DNA from: Semisulcospira habei
Taxonomy: Eukaryota > Mollusca > Gastropoda > Semisulcospiridae
NCBI GenBank assembly: GCA_036245525.1
Contig: BTPG01000003.1
Coordinates: 205,596,035-205,660,034, forward strand
Length of the DNA stretch: 64,000 bases
Direction: 5' to 3'
Below are positions 1 to 10,320 of the stretch, piece by piece. The notes under the pieces are model-generated. The model worked only from the letters and a program-made list of their open reading frames with translations, did no database searches and was not told the DNA's origin. Numbering within the stretch: position 1 is the stretch's first letter; each line of letters opens with the position of its first letter. Both the position numbers and the translations under genes were made by a program.

Positions 1-3
1 CGT

Positions 4-25
4 ATTCGCGGCTTTAGCCGCGAAT
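4..25. repeat. Short perfect hairpin at window edge
   Basis: A 10-bp perfect stem (ATTCGCGGCT / AGCCGCGAAT) closed by two T residues. It is probably the tip of a further palindromic repeat cut by the window start. No other function is visible. Confidence 0.4.
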
Positions 26-50
26 CCGGATGCGGCACGTTTCGAAAGAG

Positions 51-260
51 TTAACTCATTCTACCCCATCACCGAAATCTTTAAATTTTGCCGTTGTCCT
101 CTGAAGACTGCTTTGCAGTGCAGGACACAGGTCGACCAGATGTTCAAGGGTGATGCCAGAATAACTGGCGCCCATAGGCGCAAGCTATTCTGGCATCACC
201 CTTGAACTATCATGGTCGATCCTTATCTTGTTGTGGTGATTCTGGGGTAGAATGAGTTAA
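51..260. mobile_element. Family A palindromic MITE, copy 1
   Basis: Starts TTAACTCATTC and ends GAATGAGTTAA. The centre is a long inverted repeat around GGCGCCCATAGGCGC, with arms reading about TTCAAGGGTGATGCCAGAATA. It has no coding capacity. TTAA at both ends is the presumed target duplication. Confidence 0.75.
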
Positions 261-463
261 CAAAGATTTCAGAACACAATTTGCGACCCGTGGCAGGGGA
301 CAGGTTCCCAGTGCGCGGACCAACGGTGGCCCGATGGCTTTTTGCGCATTTCCTTAGAATTTTCCAAAATAAACACGTTAGTAGAGAGCAGAAAAATTGA
401 CAATATATCTGAGAGATAACGTGCACTTGTCCGATGTTGGAACTCTGGGCGGTTTGCGTTATG

Positions 464-467
<4 letters not shown>

Positions 468-506
<39 letters not shown>
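468..506. repeat. Poly(A) tract
   Basis: A long A homopolymer. Predicted proteins rich in F or K across it are artefacts. Confidence 0.9.
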
Positions 507-507
<1 letters not shown>

Positions 508-712
508 AAAAAAACCCCCAACAAACAAACAACATAATTATGATCATAACGAGTTGAATACGCGAGGAAGAAAACCTGAAGGAGAGTTTTATTTCCCCGA
601 GATGTAAGTAAAAGATAAGACACATGATAATAAAAGCAGATGGATATGGCTTTATTCTTTATTAATTCAAATAAATAGGTAATTAAAATATAAAAAAGCA
701 CCAAAAGGAAAA

Positions 713-969
713 TCATTGCAGTGATTTGTGTGAAGAAGACGTACCCCACACTTGTACTTCGCAGATGTTGATATAGTAATACAAGGAGTCAGTCCCTGGG
801 TTGACCTTCTCCAGTCTGACGATTTGTCCGACAATAGTTGCGTCACACGTGATATCTATCTTTTCCGGCAGAGCCATCAGGGCGTCTTTATTACTGCGAT
901 TCGGGAAAGTGTGACAAAGTTGGTTGTCTACCTTCAGCACGAGGTCCGCCATTCGGTAGAATCCGTTAG
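713..969 (-). CDS. Fucolectin-type (FTP domain) protein, last exon
   Basis: This is the C-terminal half of a fucolectin/tachylectin-4/pentraxin-1 (FTP, F5/8C-like) domain, a secreted fucose-binding lectin fold typical of innate immunity in fish and invertebrates. The exon begins after a splice acceptor (TTTCACACCAG, minus strand) and ends with a stop at 713-715. It encodes MADLVLKVDNQ, a C-H-T-F-P segment and the typical end ICEVQVWG. It joins in phase to the exon at 2211-2438: that exon leaves one nucleotide and this one supplies two. After the domain only about ten residues remain, so this is the true C-terminus. Ligand specificity cannot be read from the sequence. Confidence 0.7.
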
Positions 970-1404
970 CTGGTGTGAAATAAAAAAGTAGGAAACTGAA
1001 TGGCTCATTCTAACCACTTGTTCTGCTTTCATTGGCAGACTGAGCTATTGTCCGTTCACCTTTACTGTTTACTCTTTGCGCGCGGGCCAAAGGCGGCAGA
1101 CGTCGGCCCGATGGTCTTGTGCGCACTGCGCATGAATGGATGAATATCCCAATTTACGATAAAGGGGAGCTTGGTAGCTCAAGACGGTCCAAAAAAATCC
1201 ACTCTCGTCCGAAAGGTCGGCGATTTACCACCTAAGGTCAACTTTTTGTTCAGACTCTTTTCAACGCTTTCTCTTTGAAATCACTTTTGTGATCGACAAA
1301 TAACGCCAAAGCCCAACACGTTTATCGTTTTCATTTAATATGATAAACACATTTTAAGCGTACAAAGACAATGTGGTTTAGGTGAGCCCGTTAAAAACAG
1401 AGAA

Positions 1405-1475
1405 AAAAATTAACACGATCCAACTGCAAGAGACACAGATCCTAATGAGGATCTATGTCTCTTACGCAGACCAGT
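1405..1475. mobile_element. Family B hairpin, truncated copy
   Basis: A compact palindrome around GATCCTAATGAGGATC, with CAAGAGACA on one side and TGTCTCTT on the other. It is the core of the family B MITE seen complete at 2756-2974 and 7753-7963. Confidence 0.6.
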
Positions 1476-1724
1476 TTCGTATGAAACAACCGCCAAATAC
1501 ATAAAAAAATTAAACAGTTGTACAAGTGACAGATATTTTCGTAATGAATGAACATTGTTACGTTGATGTTTGTTGTGGATTCCTCAGTGGGATTTCGTCG
1601 TGTGTATGAATGTACATTTTGGCCATTACTTTACGCCAATAGGCGTTTTTTGTTTGATATAATTTTCTCATGACCATTCTGAAATGTGGGAATCACGATT
1701 TATTTTTCAAAGTTTTCGACTTTT

Positions 1725-1804
<80 letters not shown>

Positions 1805-1820
1805 GCGCGCTCGCACACAC

Positions 1821-1888
<68 letters not shown>
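1725..1888. repeat. (CA)n/(CG)n microsatellite
   Basis: About 160 bp of CA dinucleotides with two CG-rich interruptions. The His-Thr and Cys-Val reading frames across it are artefacts. Confidence 0.95.
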
Positions 1889-1982
1889 AAATCTAAATTT
1901 ACGTGTATTCTTATATCGTAAAGTCCTCTTACGACCTTTTTTAACCTTAACCCCCCCCCCCCCCCCCCCATGTATTTCACTT

Positions 1983-2140
1983 TCAACCCATTCAGTCAAA
2001 ACGCACTATAGCAGGATATGGATGGTACATGATAATTCAAGGGTAGTGACAGATTAGCTTGGCGCCAAGCTAATCTGGCACTACCCTTGAATTATCATGT
2101 CCATCCATCTCCGGCAACTGGTACACAGTTATTGTGTAAC
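1983..2140. mobile_element. Family A palindromic MITE, copy 2 (ends decayed)
   Basis: Arms GATAATTCAAGGGTAGTG...AGATTAGCTTGGCGCC form a loop-free inverted repeat centred at about 2063. The left end AACCCATTCAG is recognisable; the right TTAA end is not clear. Confidence 0.6.
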
Positions 2141-2210
2141 ACTTCTAAACTTGACGACATGCGACCTTATGGTTAGACGGGCAAAGCGCAGAGAACACAA
2201 TCATACTCAC

Positions 2211-2438
2211 AGCCTGCTCGTCTGTAGATGGTGATGTTTCTGACGGTGTAGTCCTGCCCGAGGTCCACAGCCCACCAGGCGCTGTAATCACTCAGCCCGG
2301 ACTCCGCGCAGTTGGTGTTCCCCGTGGCTGGGTCTACTTCCAAGGTAGTGCTGGTGTCACCGTTGACGGCCATACACGCCTGGTGGTTCAGACTGGTGAT
2401 TCGTTTCATGTACGCTGATCTACCGAGGGCCACGTTTT
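2211..2438 (-). CDS. Fucolectin-type (FTP domain) protein, upstream exon
   Basis: This exon encodes the N-terminal half of an FTP lectin domain. It opens after an acceptor (TTTCGCAG) with NVALGRSAYMKR, followed by a Cys-containing loop and the characteristic SAWWAVDLG strand, then RNITIYRRAG before a GTGAGT donor. With the exon at 713-969 it makes one complete domain of about 160 residues. It starts in phase 2, so at least one further upstream exon (signal peptide or another FTP domain) should exist to the right; I could not find it. The family binds fucosylated glycans extracellularly through Arg/His residues. The binding residues are not assignable with confidence here. Confidence 0.7.
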
Positions 2439-2457
2439 CTGCGAAACGATAAATGTA

Positions 2458-2583
2458 CCCTTTGGCTGTCGGTAGCGCTTGTTGTCGCGATGAATTTTGT
2501 AGGAATCATTTCGACAAACAGCCAGAGGATGATTACTGTGGGAATCGCAGTTTCGAAAAAGCGCTAGCGACAATCAAAAGGTT
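2458..2583. repeat. Imperfect inverted repeat
   Basis: Arms of about 33 bp (CCTTTGGCTGTCGGTAGCGC against GCGCTAGCGACAATCAAAAGG) surround a spacer of about 45 bp. It looks like an old MITE. Confidence 0.5.
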
Positions 2584-2755
2584 AACTGAACCTATTGTAA
2601 CCCCTTATTATCGCGAATGAATAACGTCAGCTGAGACCCGGTCCCATGAGGATATATTCCTCTTGCTGTCCGTTCTGGACTGTTGGAGTTCTTTGGTGTT
2701 AAATCTATTACGGTTGTTATAGTAACACAACGCGTGGTCTGTGCCAGTGAAGTGA

Positions 2756-2974
2756 TTAACCCCTTCCCGGCCAGTGTATGTACATTTTTGTTTCTGAAAT
2801 CTTGGTTCATTCAACGTCCAAAAGCCAACAGCGTCCAAGATACATGGATGCAAATTGGTCTCAGCAAGAGGCATAGATCCTCGTGAGCCCCCGCGGTCGA
2901 GGGGGGCTCATGAGGATCTCTGCCTCTTGCAGTTTGGACCGTGTTCACTTTTTTGTCGTCAGTGAAGGGGTTAG
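2756..2974. mobile_element. Family B MITE, full-length copy
   Basis: Runs from TTAACCCCTTCCC to CAGTGAAGGGGTTA. The core palindrome carries GCAAGAGGCATAGATCCT and GAGCCCCCGCGG with their reverse complements. No protein is encoded. Confidence 0.7.
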
Positions 2975-3030
2975 AATAAGAGAGAAAACCTCGTGCGCCG
3001 CAAGAAAAGGTACCTCATTTATTGTCAAGT

Positions 3031-3244
3031 CTAACTCATTCAGTCCGACGGCCGTATTTCCCAAATTTCGGAGGCGTCATCTAATGACTATGCACTACTT
3101 GCAGGAGGTGGATCGACCATGATCATTCAAGGGCAGTGCCAGATTAGCTTGGCGCCTGTCGGCGCCAAGCTAATCTGGCACTACCATTGAATGATCATGG
3201 TCCACCCATCTCCTGCTGTAGTGCGACAGGTCTGAATGGGTTAA
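3031..3244. mobile_element. Family A palindromic MITE, copy 3
   Basis: Ends TAACTCATTCAG and CTGAATGGGTTAA. The central palindrome TTGGCGCCTGTCGGCGCCAA sits inside about 45-bp arms. Confidence 0.75.
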
Positions 3245-3545
3245 TGCAGGTTTAAACAGTAAATACTTCATGCTGCAAGACATTTTGTTGCACAAAGAAG
3301 ACGACTTGCATATAAATATCATCTATTGTTTTAATAAACGTTGACTTCCACTTTCAATTTGTACACACAAATTGTAAATGTTCCTCCTTCTCATAAAACA
3401 AAAATAAACAAGGAACAAACTAAAACAAACAAAAAATAAACAAACAACAAAAAAAAAAACACGAAGAAACAACAGACAACAAAAGACAAAGAGATCAAAA
3501 AAAGAAGCAACAAAAGAAACACCCCATCATTTATTTTAAACTACC

Positions 3546-3832
3546 CATACGCATAAATCTGAAGACAAATTTCAGCACTAATTGTGTTTGTTATGCCTTG
3601 TCGGCACATAATGAACTCTTACAGCAGTTTGAACACGCATTAATAGCACACGCGTAATCTCACTTTTTTTCCTGCGTCGTTAGCGTGTCTATTTATTTTT
3701 AGTAGTTTCTCGCACTGATAGCGTTATATTTCTAAAATGTAGTGGAGTCATTGTCAGGTTGCTTGATATAAAGACAACGTGTACTAAACTTGATCGTCCT
3801 GTGTCTAAATGAACCATAGCTAGACCTGTGTG
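3546..3832 (+). repeat. Dispersed repeat, copy 1
   Basis: About 290 bp that reappears in the same orientation at 5837-6142. Shared blocks include TCTCGCACTGATAGCGTT and GTCATTGTCAGGTT. No coding potential or recognised family. Confidence 0.6.
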
Positions 3833-3883
3833 GGCCTTCAACAGTGTCCTTAGCGCTAGGCAGATTATACTTCTGTCTTCACG

Positions 3884-4036
<153 letters not shown>

Positions 4037-4206
4037 AACAATAAAAATTATTTTTAAAAAAAAAACAATTTTCTGTGGTCTCATACCTATGTTGCACTTG
4101 TCATAGAGACACACCTTTGCCTCTCGACATTTGCCTATCTCGCCACATGTACAGTTCTGACCTGAAAAACATTCCAAAATTTATGTTTAAAAGTTTACCT
4201 GTTTGT

Positions 4207-4284
4207 GGTGTGTGTGTGTGTTAGTGTGCGTGTGTGTGTGCGTGTGTGTGTGTGTGCGTGCGTGTGTGTGTGCATGTGTGTGTG

Positions 4285-4350
<66 letters not shown>

Positions 4351-4364
4351 AGAGAGAGAGAGAG
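4207..4364. repeat. (GT)n then (AG)n microsatellite
   Basis: A long GT tract with minor interruptions, followed by a short AG tract. Confidence 0.95.
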
Positions 4365-4428
4365 AAACAGAGATAAGAGGAAGTGTGTGTAAGTTGCTAA
4401 CAATGTTCCTTTTTAAATGCACCACACC

Positions 4429-4600
4429 TTAACCCACCCAGCCCTGGCGCACTACAGCAGGAAGTGGATCGAGCATGATAATTCAAGGGCAGTGCCAGAT
4501 TAGCTTGGCGCCGATAGGCGCCAAGCTAATCTGGCACTACCCTTGAATTATCATGATCGACCCATCTCCTGTTGTAGTGTTTCCGGGATGAATGGGTTAA
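4429..4600. mobile_element. Family A palindromic MITE, copy 4
   Basis: TTAACCCACCCAGCCC to ATGAATGGGTTAA. Perfect arms around GGCGCCGATAGGCGCC. Confidence 0.75.
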
Positions 4601-4766
4601 GCCTGAATGAACAAATATTGTAGAACACAATCTGCGCCCACTGGCATTTAAGGGGTTGACAGGTCATGCTAGAATGCCTTGCCACCTTATCTGATCTAGT
4701 CTGAGCTCCAAATATGCAAGTACAAAGGCTAGATCATCGGTGTATTCGTATATATATAATACCTGC

Positions 4767-4942
4767 TTGACTCATTCATCTCCGACACACCACAGTAAGA
4801 CATGGATCGAGCGTGATAGTTCAAGGGTGGTGCCAGAATAGCTTGGCGCCTGTAGGCGCCAAGCTATTCTGGCACCACCCTTGAACTACCACGCTCGAAC
4901 TGTCTCTAGAATTGAAATACAATCCTCCAGAGGGCAACTTAA
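4767..4942. mobile_element. Family A palindromic MITE, copy 5
   Basis: Left end TGACTCATTCATC. The arm sequence variant is TTCAAGGGTGGTGCCAGAAT. The right end is decayed into an A-run. Confidence 0.65.
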
Positions 4943-4961
4943 AAAAAAAATTAATAAAACA

Positions 4962-5097
4962 ATGTCTGTACATTGAAACACCACTATGTGATGGCTTGAT
5001 GTGACCGGCTGGTCACATCAAGCCATCACATAGTGGTGGCTTGATGTGACCGGCTGGTCACATCAAGCCATCACATAGTGGTGTGCGATGTACAGAC

Positions 5098-5103
<6 letters not shown>
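4962..5103. repeat. Nested perfect palindrome with internal repetition
   Basis: The outer arms are AATGTCTGTACAT and ATGTACAGACATT. Inside, a 56-bp loop-free palindrome (CCACTATGTGATGGC...GCCATCACATAGTGG) is followed by a second copy of most of itself, so the structure can fold as one long hairpin or two short ones. No coding role is visible. Confidence 0.75.

Positions 5104-5105
<2 letters not shown>

Positions 5106-5128
<23 letters not shown>
5106..5128. repeat. (CA)n microsatellite
   Basis: Short CA tract directly beside the nested palindrome. Confidence 0.8.
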
Positions 5129-5129
<1 letters not shown>

Positions 5130-5836
5130 AATAAATGGGGATTTTGGTTCTTGCAGCCGACGGCAAATTTGTAAGCAAATTTTATAGACACAAATCACAA
5201 AATGATATAAATGATTTACCTTTCGCCTCCAAAGCACACAAGGTAAGCAGTAACCACAAGTGAATAGTAGGGGGGAGGTCAAACCACTTCCAAGCAGACA
5301 TGTTGTCTGAAGCGCACTGACTTGTCTCAGTGTTGAAAACACGATATACGAAGTAGGTGAAAATAGATTATATACCTTACAATTGTATACATGCAGCTAT
5401 TTTACCGTCATGTTTTTTGACACGCTTGCACACCGCCCGAACAGGATGTGTACATTTTCCAACAAGCAAAAGACGCTAGGGCCGAAGCCGGACGCAGCAA
5501 ACCCGGGCGCTGCGGCTGCCGTCGGTCCGAGGACCATTGCCTACAGGGTTATGTCACAGGCGAAACCCTGACGACTTCCTCACTCAGAGGAGGGCAGACA
5601 CTTTTCAAGGAGAATTTGTTGTGGTTTCTTGCGTCTGCTCGACTCTATCAAGACACCACGCATCAATAGCTGCGGAAATTTCGTATAGCGTTGCCGGCAG
5701 CTATTGATGCGTGGCACTTTGTATTAATCAAACTGAATTTGGACTGGTGTTTAACATTCTGCTTTTGTCGGTGTTTTAAATAGGTTATTGTACGTGTGCG
5801 ATTTATCTGCCATTCGCAAACTCGTGCCTAAAGAAC
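5129..5836. other. Intergenic stretch with one inverted repeat
   Basis: No convincing gene. At about 5655-5712 the arms CACGCATCAATAGCTGC and GCAGCTATTGATGCGTG flank a spacer of about 22 bp, probably a small MITE. Open frames of 60-73 codons at 5383-5669 have no recognisable homology. Confidence 0.4.
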
Positions 5837-6142
5837 ACGTTAAAGCACAATTACGCTTAAATTTGAAGATACATTTCAGCACCAGCTGTGTTCAATACGT
5901 ATTTTTGTCGACACACCTAATGAGGTGTAAATGCAGTTGGGACACGCAGCAAAAGCACACGCGTACTCGCTCTTTATCCTGCGCTGCCGTTAGCGTGTCA
6001 ATCGATTTTTGGCTGTTTCTCGTACTGATAGCGTTGCATTTGTAGAACGGAGTGGAGTCATTGTCAGGTTACTTGATATAAAGACGACGTGTGCTGAACT
6101 GGATTGTCCTGTGTCTAAATGAACCATAACTAGGCCTGTGTG
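5837..6142 (+). repeat. Dispersed repeat, copy 2
   Basis: Diverged direct copy of 3546-3832. Confidence 0.6.
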
Positions 6143-6195
6143 TAGTGTTTTGCAACCATCTGTTACAGAAGTGTGTCTTTGAACAGTTACGGTGG

Positions 6196-6409
6196 TAAAC
6201 CATTCAGCCCTGACGCACTACAGCATGAGATGGGTCGACCATGATAATTCAAGGGAAGTGCCAGACTTAGCTTGGCGCCTGTCGGCGCCAAGCTAATCTG
6301 GCACTGCCCTTGAATTATCATGGTCGATCCATCTCCTGCAACTGGTGCATAGTCATTACATGACGCCTCCAAAATATAATAAATACGGCCGTCGGGCTGA
6401 ATGAGTTAA
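6196..6409. mobile_element. Family A palindromic MITE, copy 6
   Basis: AACCATTCAGCCC to GGGCTGAATGAGTTAA. The central palindrome is GCGCCTGTCGGCGC. Confidence 0.75.
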
Positions 6410-6415
6410 ATAGTA

Positions 6416-6569
6416 ATGCCAAATGCGCAAAGGGCCATCGGGCCGACGTTGGCCGCCCGTTGGCCCGCGCAGGGGCTTGATCATTTGGACGGACTGTGTA
6501 TTCAATATACAGTTTATCATGCAGGCACCAACGAACACACGTACACACACACACACACACACATACACA

Positions 6570-6667
<98 letters not shown>

Positions 6668-7104
6668 GAAAAATAACCTTCAGTGTATTAGACTTGTGGA
6701 TTATGAATCACTCCCTACCTAATAGTAAAGCATGTGTAGACATAATACAATCTGCACTCTAGTTCGCTGATGTCACTTTTCCGTGTTTTGTCTGTTCTTG
6801 TTCCTCCTACAAGGGATCAAACCGACGTTACTGCAAGAGTTGTGCCCCTGACTCGGAGCGTGAGGACTCAATAGATTAGAATTTTATTGATGCTCGTAGG
6901 CAGGAGAGCATCTCTTGTGATACCTTCGGTTTCCTCCCCCTGTAGTTCTTCCATTGCACGTCACTCTAATATCATTTTGATCTTTGCCATCTAATATCTT
7001 GTAGATTTCCACGCACGCAGTCACGCGCGCGCACACACATGCATGCACGCACGCACACATCAAATAAGCACACACGCATCAGGCTTATACATCACTCGCT
7101 ACAC
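6416..7104 (+). repeat. Composite dispersed repeat block, copy 1 (left part)
   Basis: Contains a half-copy of the GC-rich palindrome family (about 6420-6480), a (CA)n tract (6541-6661) and an inverted repeat at about 6800-6970 containing GCAAGAGTTGTGCCCCTGAC and a TCGGTTTCCTCCCCCTGT arm. The same order of parts recurs at 27780-28450 and, in part, at 31060-31490. Confidence 0.6.
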
Positions 7105-7318
7105 TTAACTCATTCAGCCCGACGGCCGTATTTCCCAGATTTTGGAGGTGTCATCTAATGACTATGCGCCAGTTGCAGGAGATGGATAGACCATGATAAT
7201 TCAAGGGCAGTGCCAGATTAGCTTGGCGCCGACAGGCGCCAAGCTAATCTGGCACTACCCTTGAATTATCATGGTCGACCCATCTCCTGCTGTAGTGCGT
7301 CAGGGCTTAATGGGTTAA
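7105..7318. mobile_element. Family A palindromic MITE, copy 7 (with paralogous empty site)
   Basis: The element body is 7109-7314, flanked by TTAA at 7105-7108 and 7315-7318. Its ends CTCATTCAGCCC and GGGCTTAATGGG are inverted. The homologous position in the duplicated block (about 28470-28476) has a single TTAA and no element, so the duplicated TTAA is a real target-site duplication. Confidence 0.85.
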
Positions 7319-7454
7319 TACATCATGTGCAGACAAAATACAATCTGCAATCCAGTCCACCACATTTTTGATCTGCCTGTCTATTATACGCCTGGCCAGT
7401 ATCATTTTATTGTATCTCATATCCGGGCGTGTAGTTTTCCACACAAGTCACTGC

Positions 7455-7676
7455 TTAACTCATTCGGCCCCGACACGCCACTGCAAGACACGGATCGAGC
7501 GTGATGGTTCAAGGGTTGTGCCAGAATAGCTTGCATAGGCGCCAAGGTATTCTGGCACAACCCTTGAACCATCACGCTCGATCTGTTTCCAGAAGTGCAA
7601 TACAGTCTTCAAGGGGGGGGGGGGGGGTGGCAACTTCATCATTTGCGGATTTCTGACCTGGAGCAGAATGTGTTAA
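7455..7676. mobile_element. Family A palindromic MITE, copy 8
   Basis: TTAACTCATTCGGCCCC to AGAATGTGTTAA. The palindrome arms (GGTTCAAGGGTTGTGCCAGAAT) are near perfect. A poly(G) run interrupts the right half. Confidence 0.75.
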
Positions 7677-7752
7677 GTCTTTCGTGGCCGACATAGTCCG
7701 ACGACATTGTCAATGCTGTTAGCAAGTGCAGTCATTTACAGTCCTTCGCCCC

Positions 7753-7963
7753 GTAACCCCTTCTCTGTCGCTGCACGTACATTTTTCTGAGTTCAGTCAC
7801 TGAACGACCAAAAGCCACAACTGCCCAAAGAACATGGCCACAAAATTGGTCTCAGCAAGAGGCATAGATCCTCATGAGCCCCCGCAGTCGCGGGGGCTCA
7901 TGAGGATCTATGTCTCTTGCAGTTGGTTCGCGTTCACCTTTTTCTCTGCATTAAAGGGGTTAA
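7753..7963. mobile_element. Family B MITE, full-length copy
   Basis: GTAACCCCTTCTC to AAAGGGGTTAA. The core palindrome has GCAAGAGGCATAGATCCTCA arms meeting at CCCCCGCAGTCGCGGGGG. Confidence 0.75.
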
Positions 7964-8151
7964 CTGCCAGTGGACGCCAGTCTGTGTTTCTGAAACCCCT
8001 TTTCTGAATGGAGCGCCAAAGAGACCCAGGCGCCCAAGAAAGTTGGATACATGTTGGTGTCAGCAAGAAGCATAGATCCTCATGAGCCCACCGCCATTGC
8101 CTGTTTCATTTTGGGTGGTGTTCTCTTTTTTTCTCGGCAGTGAAGGGTTAA
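7960..8151. mobile_element. Family B MITE, half-palindrome derivative
   Basis: Directly abuts the previous copy and shares its TTAA. It retains AGCATAGATCCTCATGAGCCC and the GGCAGTGAAGGGTTAA end but has lost the second palindrome arm. Confidence 0.55.
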
Positions 8152-8970
8152 AGCCTTGCAATCACAAAAAAAGTGTTAATTTCATAAGCACTGGTGAGAA
8201 TGCATGAGAAATCGATGCTTATATATGGGATTACGATTTGTGTTCACTGGCTTAGCTGCAGAATCTGTCTTTTCCACTATTGATCTGGGAAAGGTGCTGG
8301 TCTGTGATTTTGGACCTTGTGGTCTTCGGGCGCAAGGTGCAGCAGGGGCTGATCAGTTCACTAGAGCATTTTGCACACCTTTTCGGTCTGGTGGGTAGGG
8401 TGGGGGTTGTGTACGGGCGGGAGTGTGTGTGTGTGGGGGGGGGTGGGGTGGGGGGGGGGGGGGGAGTGAGGCGCGTGTGAAAGGACTCTCACCACCACTC
8501 GTCGAAAAATCAAACAACGGGTGGAAGTGGGCCGGGGGGGATGGGCGTGGGGGGATTAGCGCGTGTATCAAGGCTCTTACCAGTCGCTGGATTATCAAAC
8601 ATCGATGGGTGTTTGGGTGGCAGGGAGATGGGGGGGGGGGGGGGGGCGCGTCCAAACACCTCCATAAGGGACATAGCATCTTAAATAATTGGTGGTGGTA
8701 GGGGAGGGGGGAGGGGCTGAACTCGTGTCCCCTCCACCCCCTCCCCCCCCCCTCCCCAACATCTGCGCCTGTGCAAATTTTCAGATCAGCGCACAAATGT
8801 TCCTAAATTAATGATTTCGCAGGAACAGACGTGCATTTGTAAGTACTCATGCAGGCACTCCCACGCACGCACGCACGCGAATACCCCCCCCCCCCACACA
8901 CACACACACACACCTTCCGCACGCACGCTCACACTCTAGCACACAATCACATTTATATTCAAAAGGTACA
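8152..8970. other. Intergenic G/C-skewed low-complexity stretch
   Basis: Several poly(G) and poly(C) runs (8433-8465, 8630-8646, about 8700-8755, 8885-8895) and short CA tracts. Open frames here (up to 147 codons, Pro- or Gly-rich) are composition artefacts. Confidence 0.6.
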
Positions 8971-8974
8971 AGAA

Positions 8975-9073
8975 AATATACTGAGGAGCAAAAGAAATGT
9001 TGGCTTCATAGGAAACACTCTAGTTTTTCCGATGATTCCATAAATGTCGCATTAATTTTGCTCCTCAGTATAT
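8975..9073. mobile_element. Mini mariner-like MITE
   Basis: Terminal inverted repeats TATACTGAGGAGCAAAA and TTTTGCTCCTCAGTATA enclose about 65 bp. The repeat resembles Tc1/mariner ends, and the flanking TA is the expected duplication. It cannot encode a transposase. Confidence 0.65.
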
Positions 9074-9154
9074 ATGACCCATCGACCAACATGACGCGTC
9101 AGAGTGTTTTGCTGCTGAGCGTTGACAACACTAAATGAAAGTCATATATCCAAG

Positions 9155-9250
9155 TTAACCCCTTCACTGCCGGGTAAACTGAACAGATACTCATTAAGAG
9201 TCCCTACAGTTAAGGCGGCTCATGAAAATCTATGATCGTCTAACAGCTTT
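9155..9250. mobile_element. Family B MITE, decayed fragment
   Basis: TTAACCCCTTCACTGCC left end followed by a weak GGCTCATGAAAATCTATGA segment. Confidence 0.45.
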
Positions 9251-9442
9251 GCTGAAACTACTTTGTATACATATTCCTTTGACGGCCGCAGGGCTATCTT
9301 TGACGCTGAAGTTTGCTATGATTTCCAACATTACGTCCACTGGCTTAAAAAAAGTCAAAGACAGTTATACATTTTTTTTTATATCCGCATAAGTTAACGA
9401 CAAATACTCACGCCAGCGTCTGATTCGATTGGTATGAACTGA

Positions 9443-9656
9443 TTAACTCATTCAGCCCCGAAACACCACAGCAAGACATGCATCGACCATGATAGTTCAA
9501 GGGTGGCGCCGGAATAGCTTGGCGCCCATAGGCGCCAAGCTATTCTGGCACCACCCTTGAACTGTTACGCTCGATCTGTCCACAGAAGTGTAATGCAGTT
9601 CTTCAGAGGGCAACTTCAAAATTTGGGCATTTCGGTTCAGGGGCAGAATGAGTTAA
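9443..9656. mobile_element. Family A palindromic MITE, copy 9
   Basis: TTAACTCATTCAGCCCC to GGCAGAATGAGTTAA. Palindrome around GGCGCCCATAGGCGCC. Confidence 0.75.
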
Positions 9657-10204
9657 ACCTTCCACAGGTCTGGGAAAACAGCATGAGCCTTCAGGGCTCC
9701 TAAGGATCTAAGCCTCTTAGAGACGTTTGCTGTGTTGACTGCCCGCCGTGATTTCAAGTTCGTTCTCGTTCGTAGTCGGGAGTGATTTCGTCGCAAAATG
9801 GAAACCCCACTATTGAAAAAAAAAAAAAAATCTTGTAAGGAATAATGCATTAGGACAAACTCAAAATGGGTGGGCTTTTCTGTGTTATTTGGAGCTCAGC
9901 ACACAGCCGTAAGATTCAGTCACATACTAGAGCATATATTACCTCGGGCCGACGTAGGCCACCAAGATGTTTTGGATTGCGGGCGGGTTTACAGAGCTTG
10001 TAAAAATAAAAAATAAAAATTGAATGCGCAAAAAAAATCAGTGTACTGACTTTTAATTCTAGTCACCCAGAAGACAAAAACCTGACGTCTGACACTGAGA
10101 TGAAATATTCAGTTAAGGAAAAGTTTACATTAAAAATGCATTAACACTCCAAAGACGGGAAAAATAGATATTTTCCGCAGCACTGACAGCCATTGTTTGG
10201 AGCT
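9657..10204. other. Intergenic stretch
   Basis: No gene seen. A degraded family B segment lies at about 9685-9725, an A-run at about 9818 and part of the GC-rich palindrome family at about 9945-9975. Confidence 0.4.
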
Positions 10205-10320
10205 TTAACCCCGTCACTGGCAGGTCACAACTAGCGTCATCGTCCAGAGACATAGATCCTAATGAGCCCCCGCGTTCGCGGGGGCTCATTAGGATCTATG
10301 TCTCTTGATTGTTCCATTTA
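10205..10320. mobile_element. Family B MITE, partial copy
   Basis: TTAACCCCGTCACTGGC, then a clean palindrome of AGAGACATAGATCCTAATGA arms meeting at CCCCCGCGTTCGCGGGGG. The right end is lost. Confidence 0.6.

Larger units (their letters stand above)
970..2210 (-). other. Intron of the fucolectin-type gene
   Basis: The donor on the minus strand is GTGAGT at 2205-2210 and the acceptor lies at 970-971. The intron holds a half-copy of a GC-rich palindrome (about 1078-1135), a family B hairpin (about 1405-1475), a long CA microsatellite and a family A MITE. No coding exon was recognised in it. Confidence 0.55.

Noticed and set aside
1670..2057. ORFs of His-Thr, Cys-Val, Ser-Leu and Arg-Glu repeats here and at 3.8-4.4, 6.3-6.8, 27.7-28.1, 31.0-31.8 and 46.7-47.1 kb
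   Set aside because: They are translations of dinucleotide microsatellites and have no independent coding evidence.
8353..8796. 147-codon Pro/His-rich ORF
   Set aside because: Produced by poly(G)/poly(C) runs.
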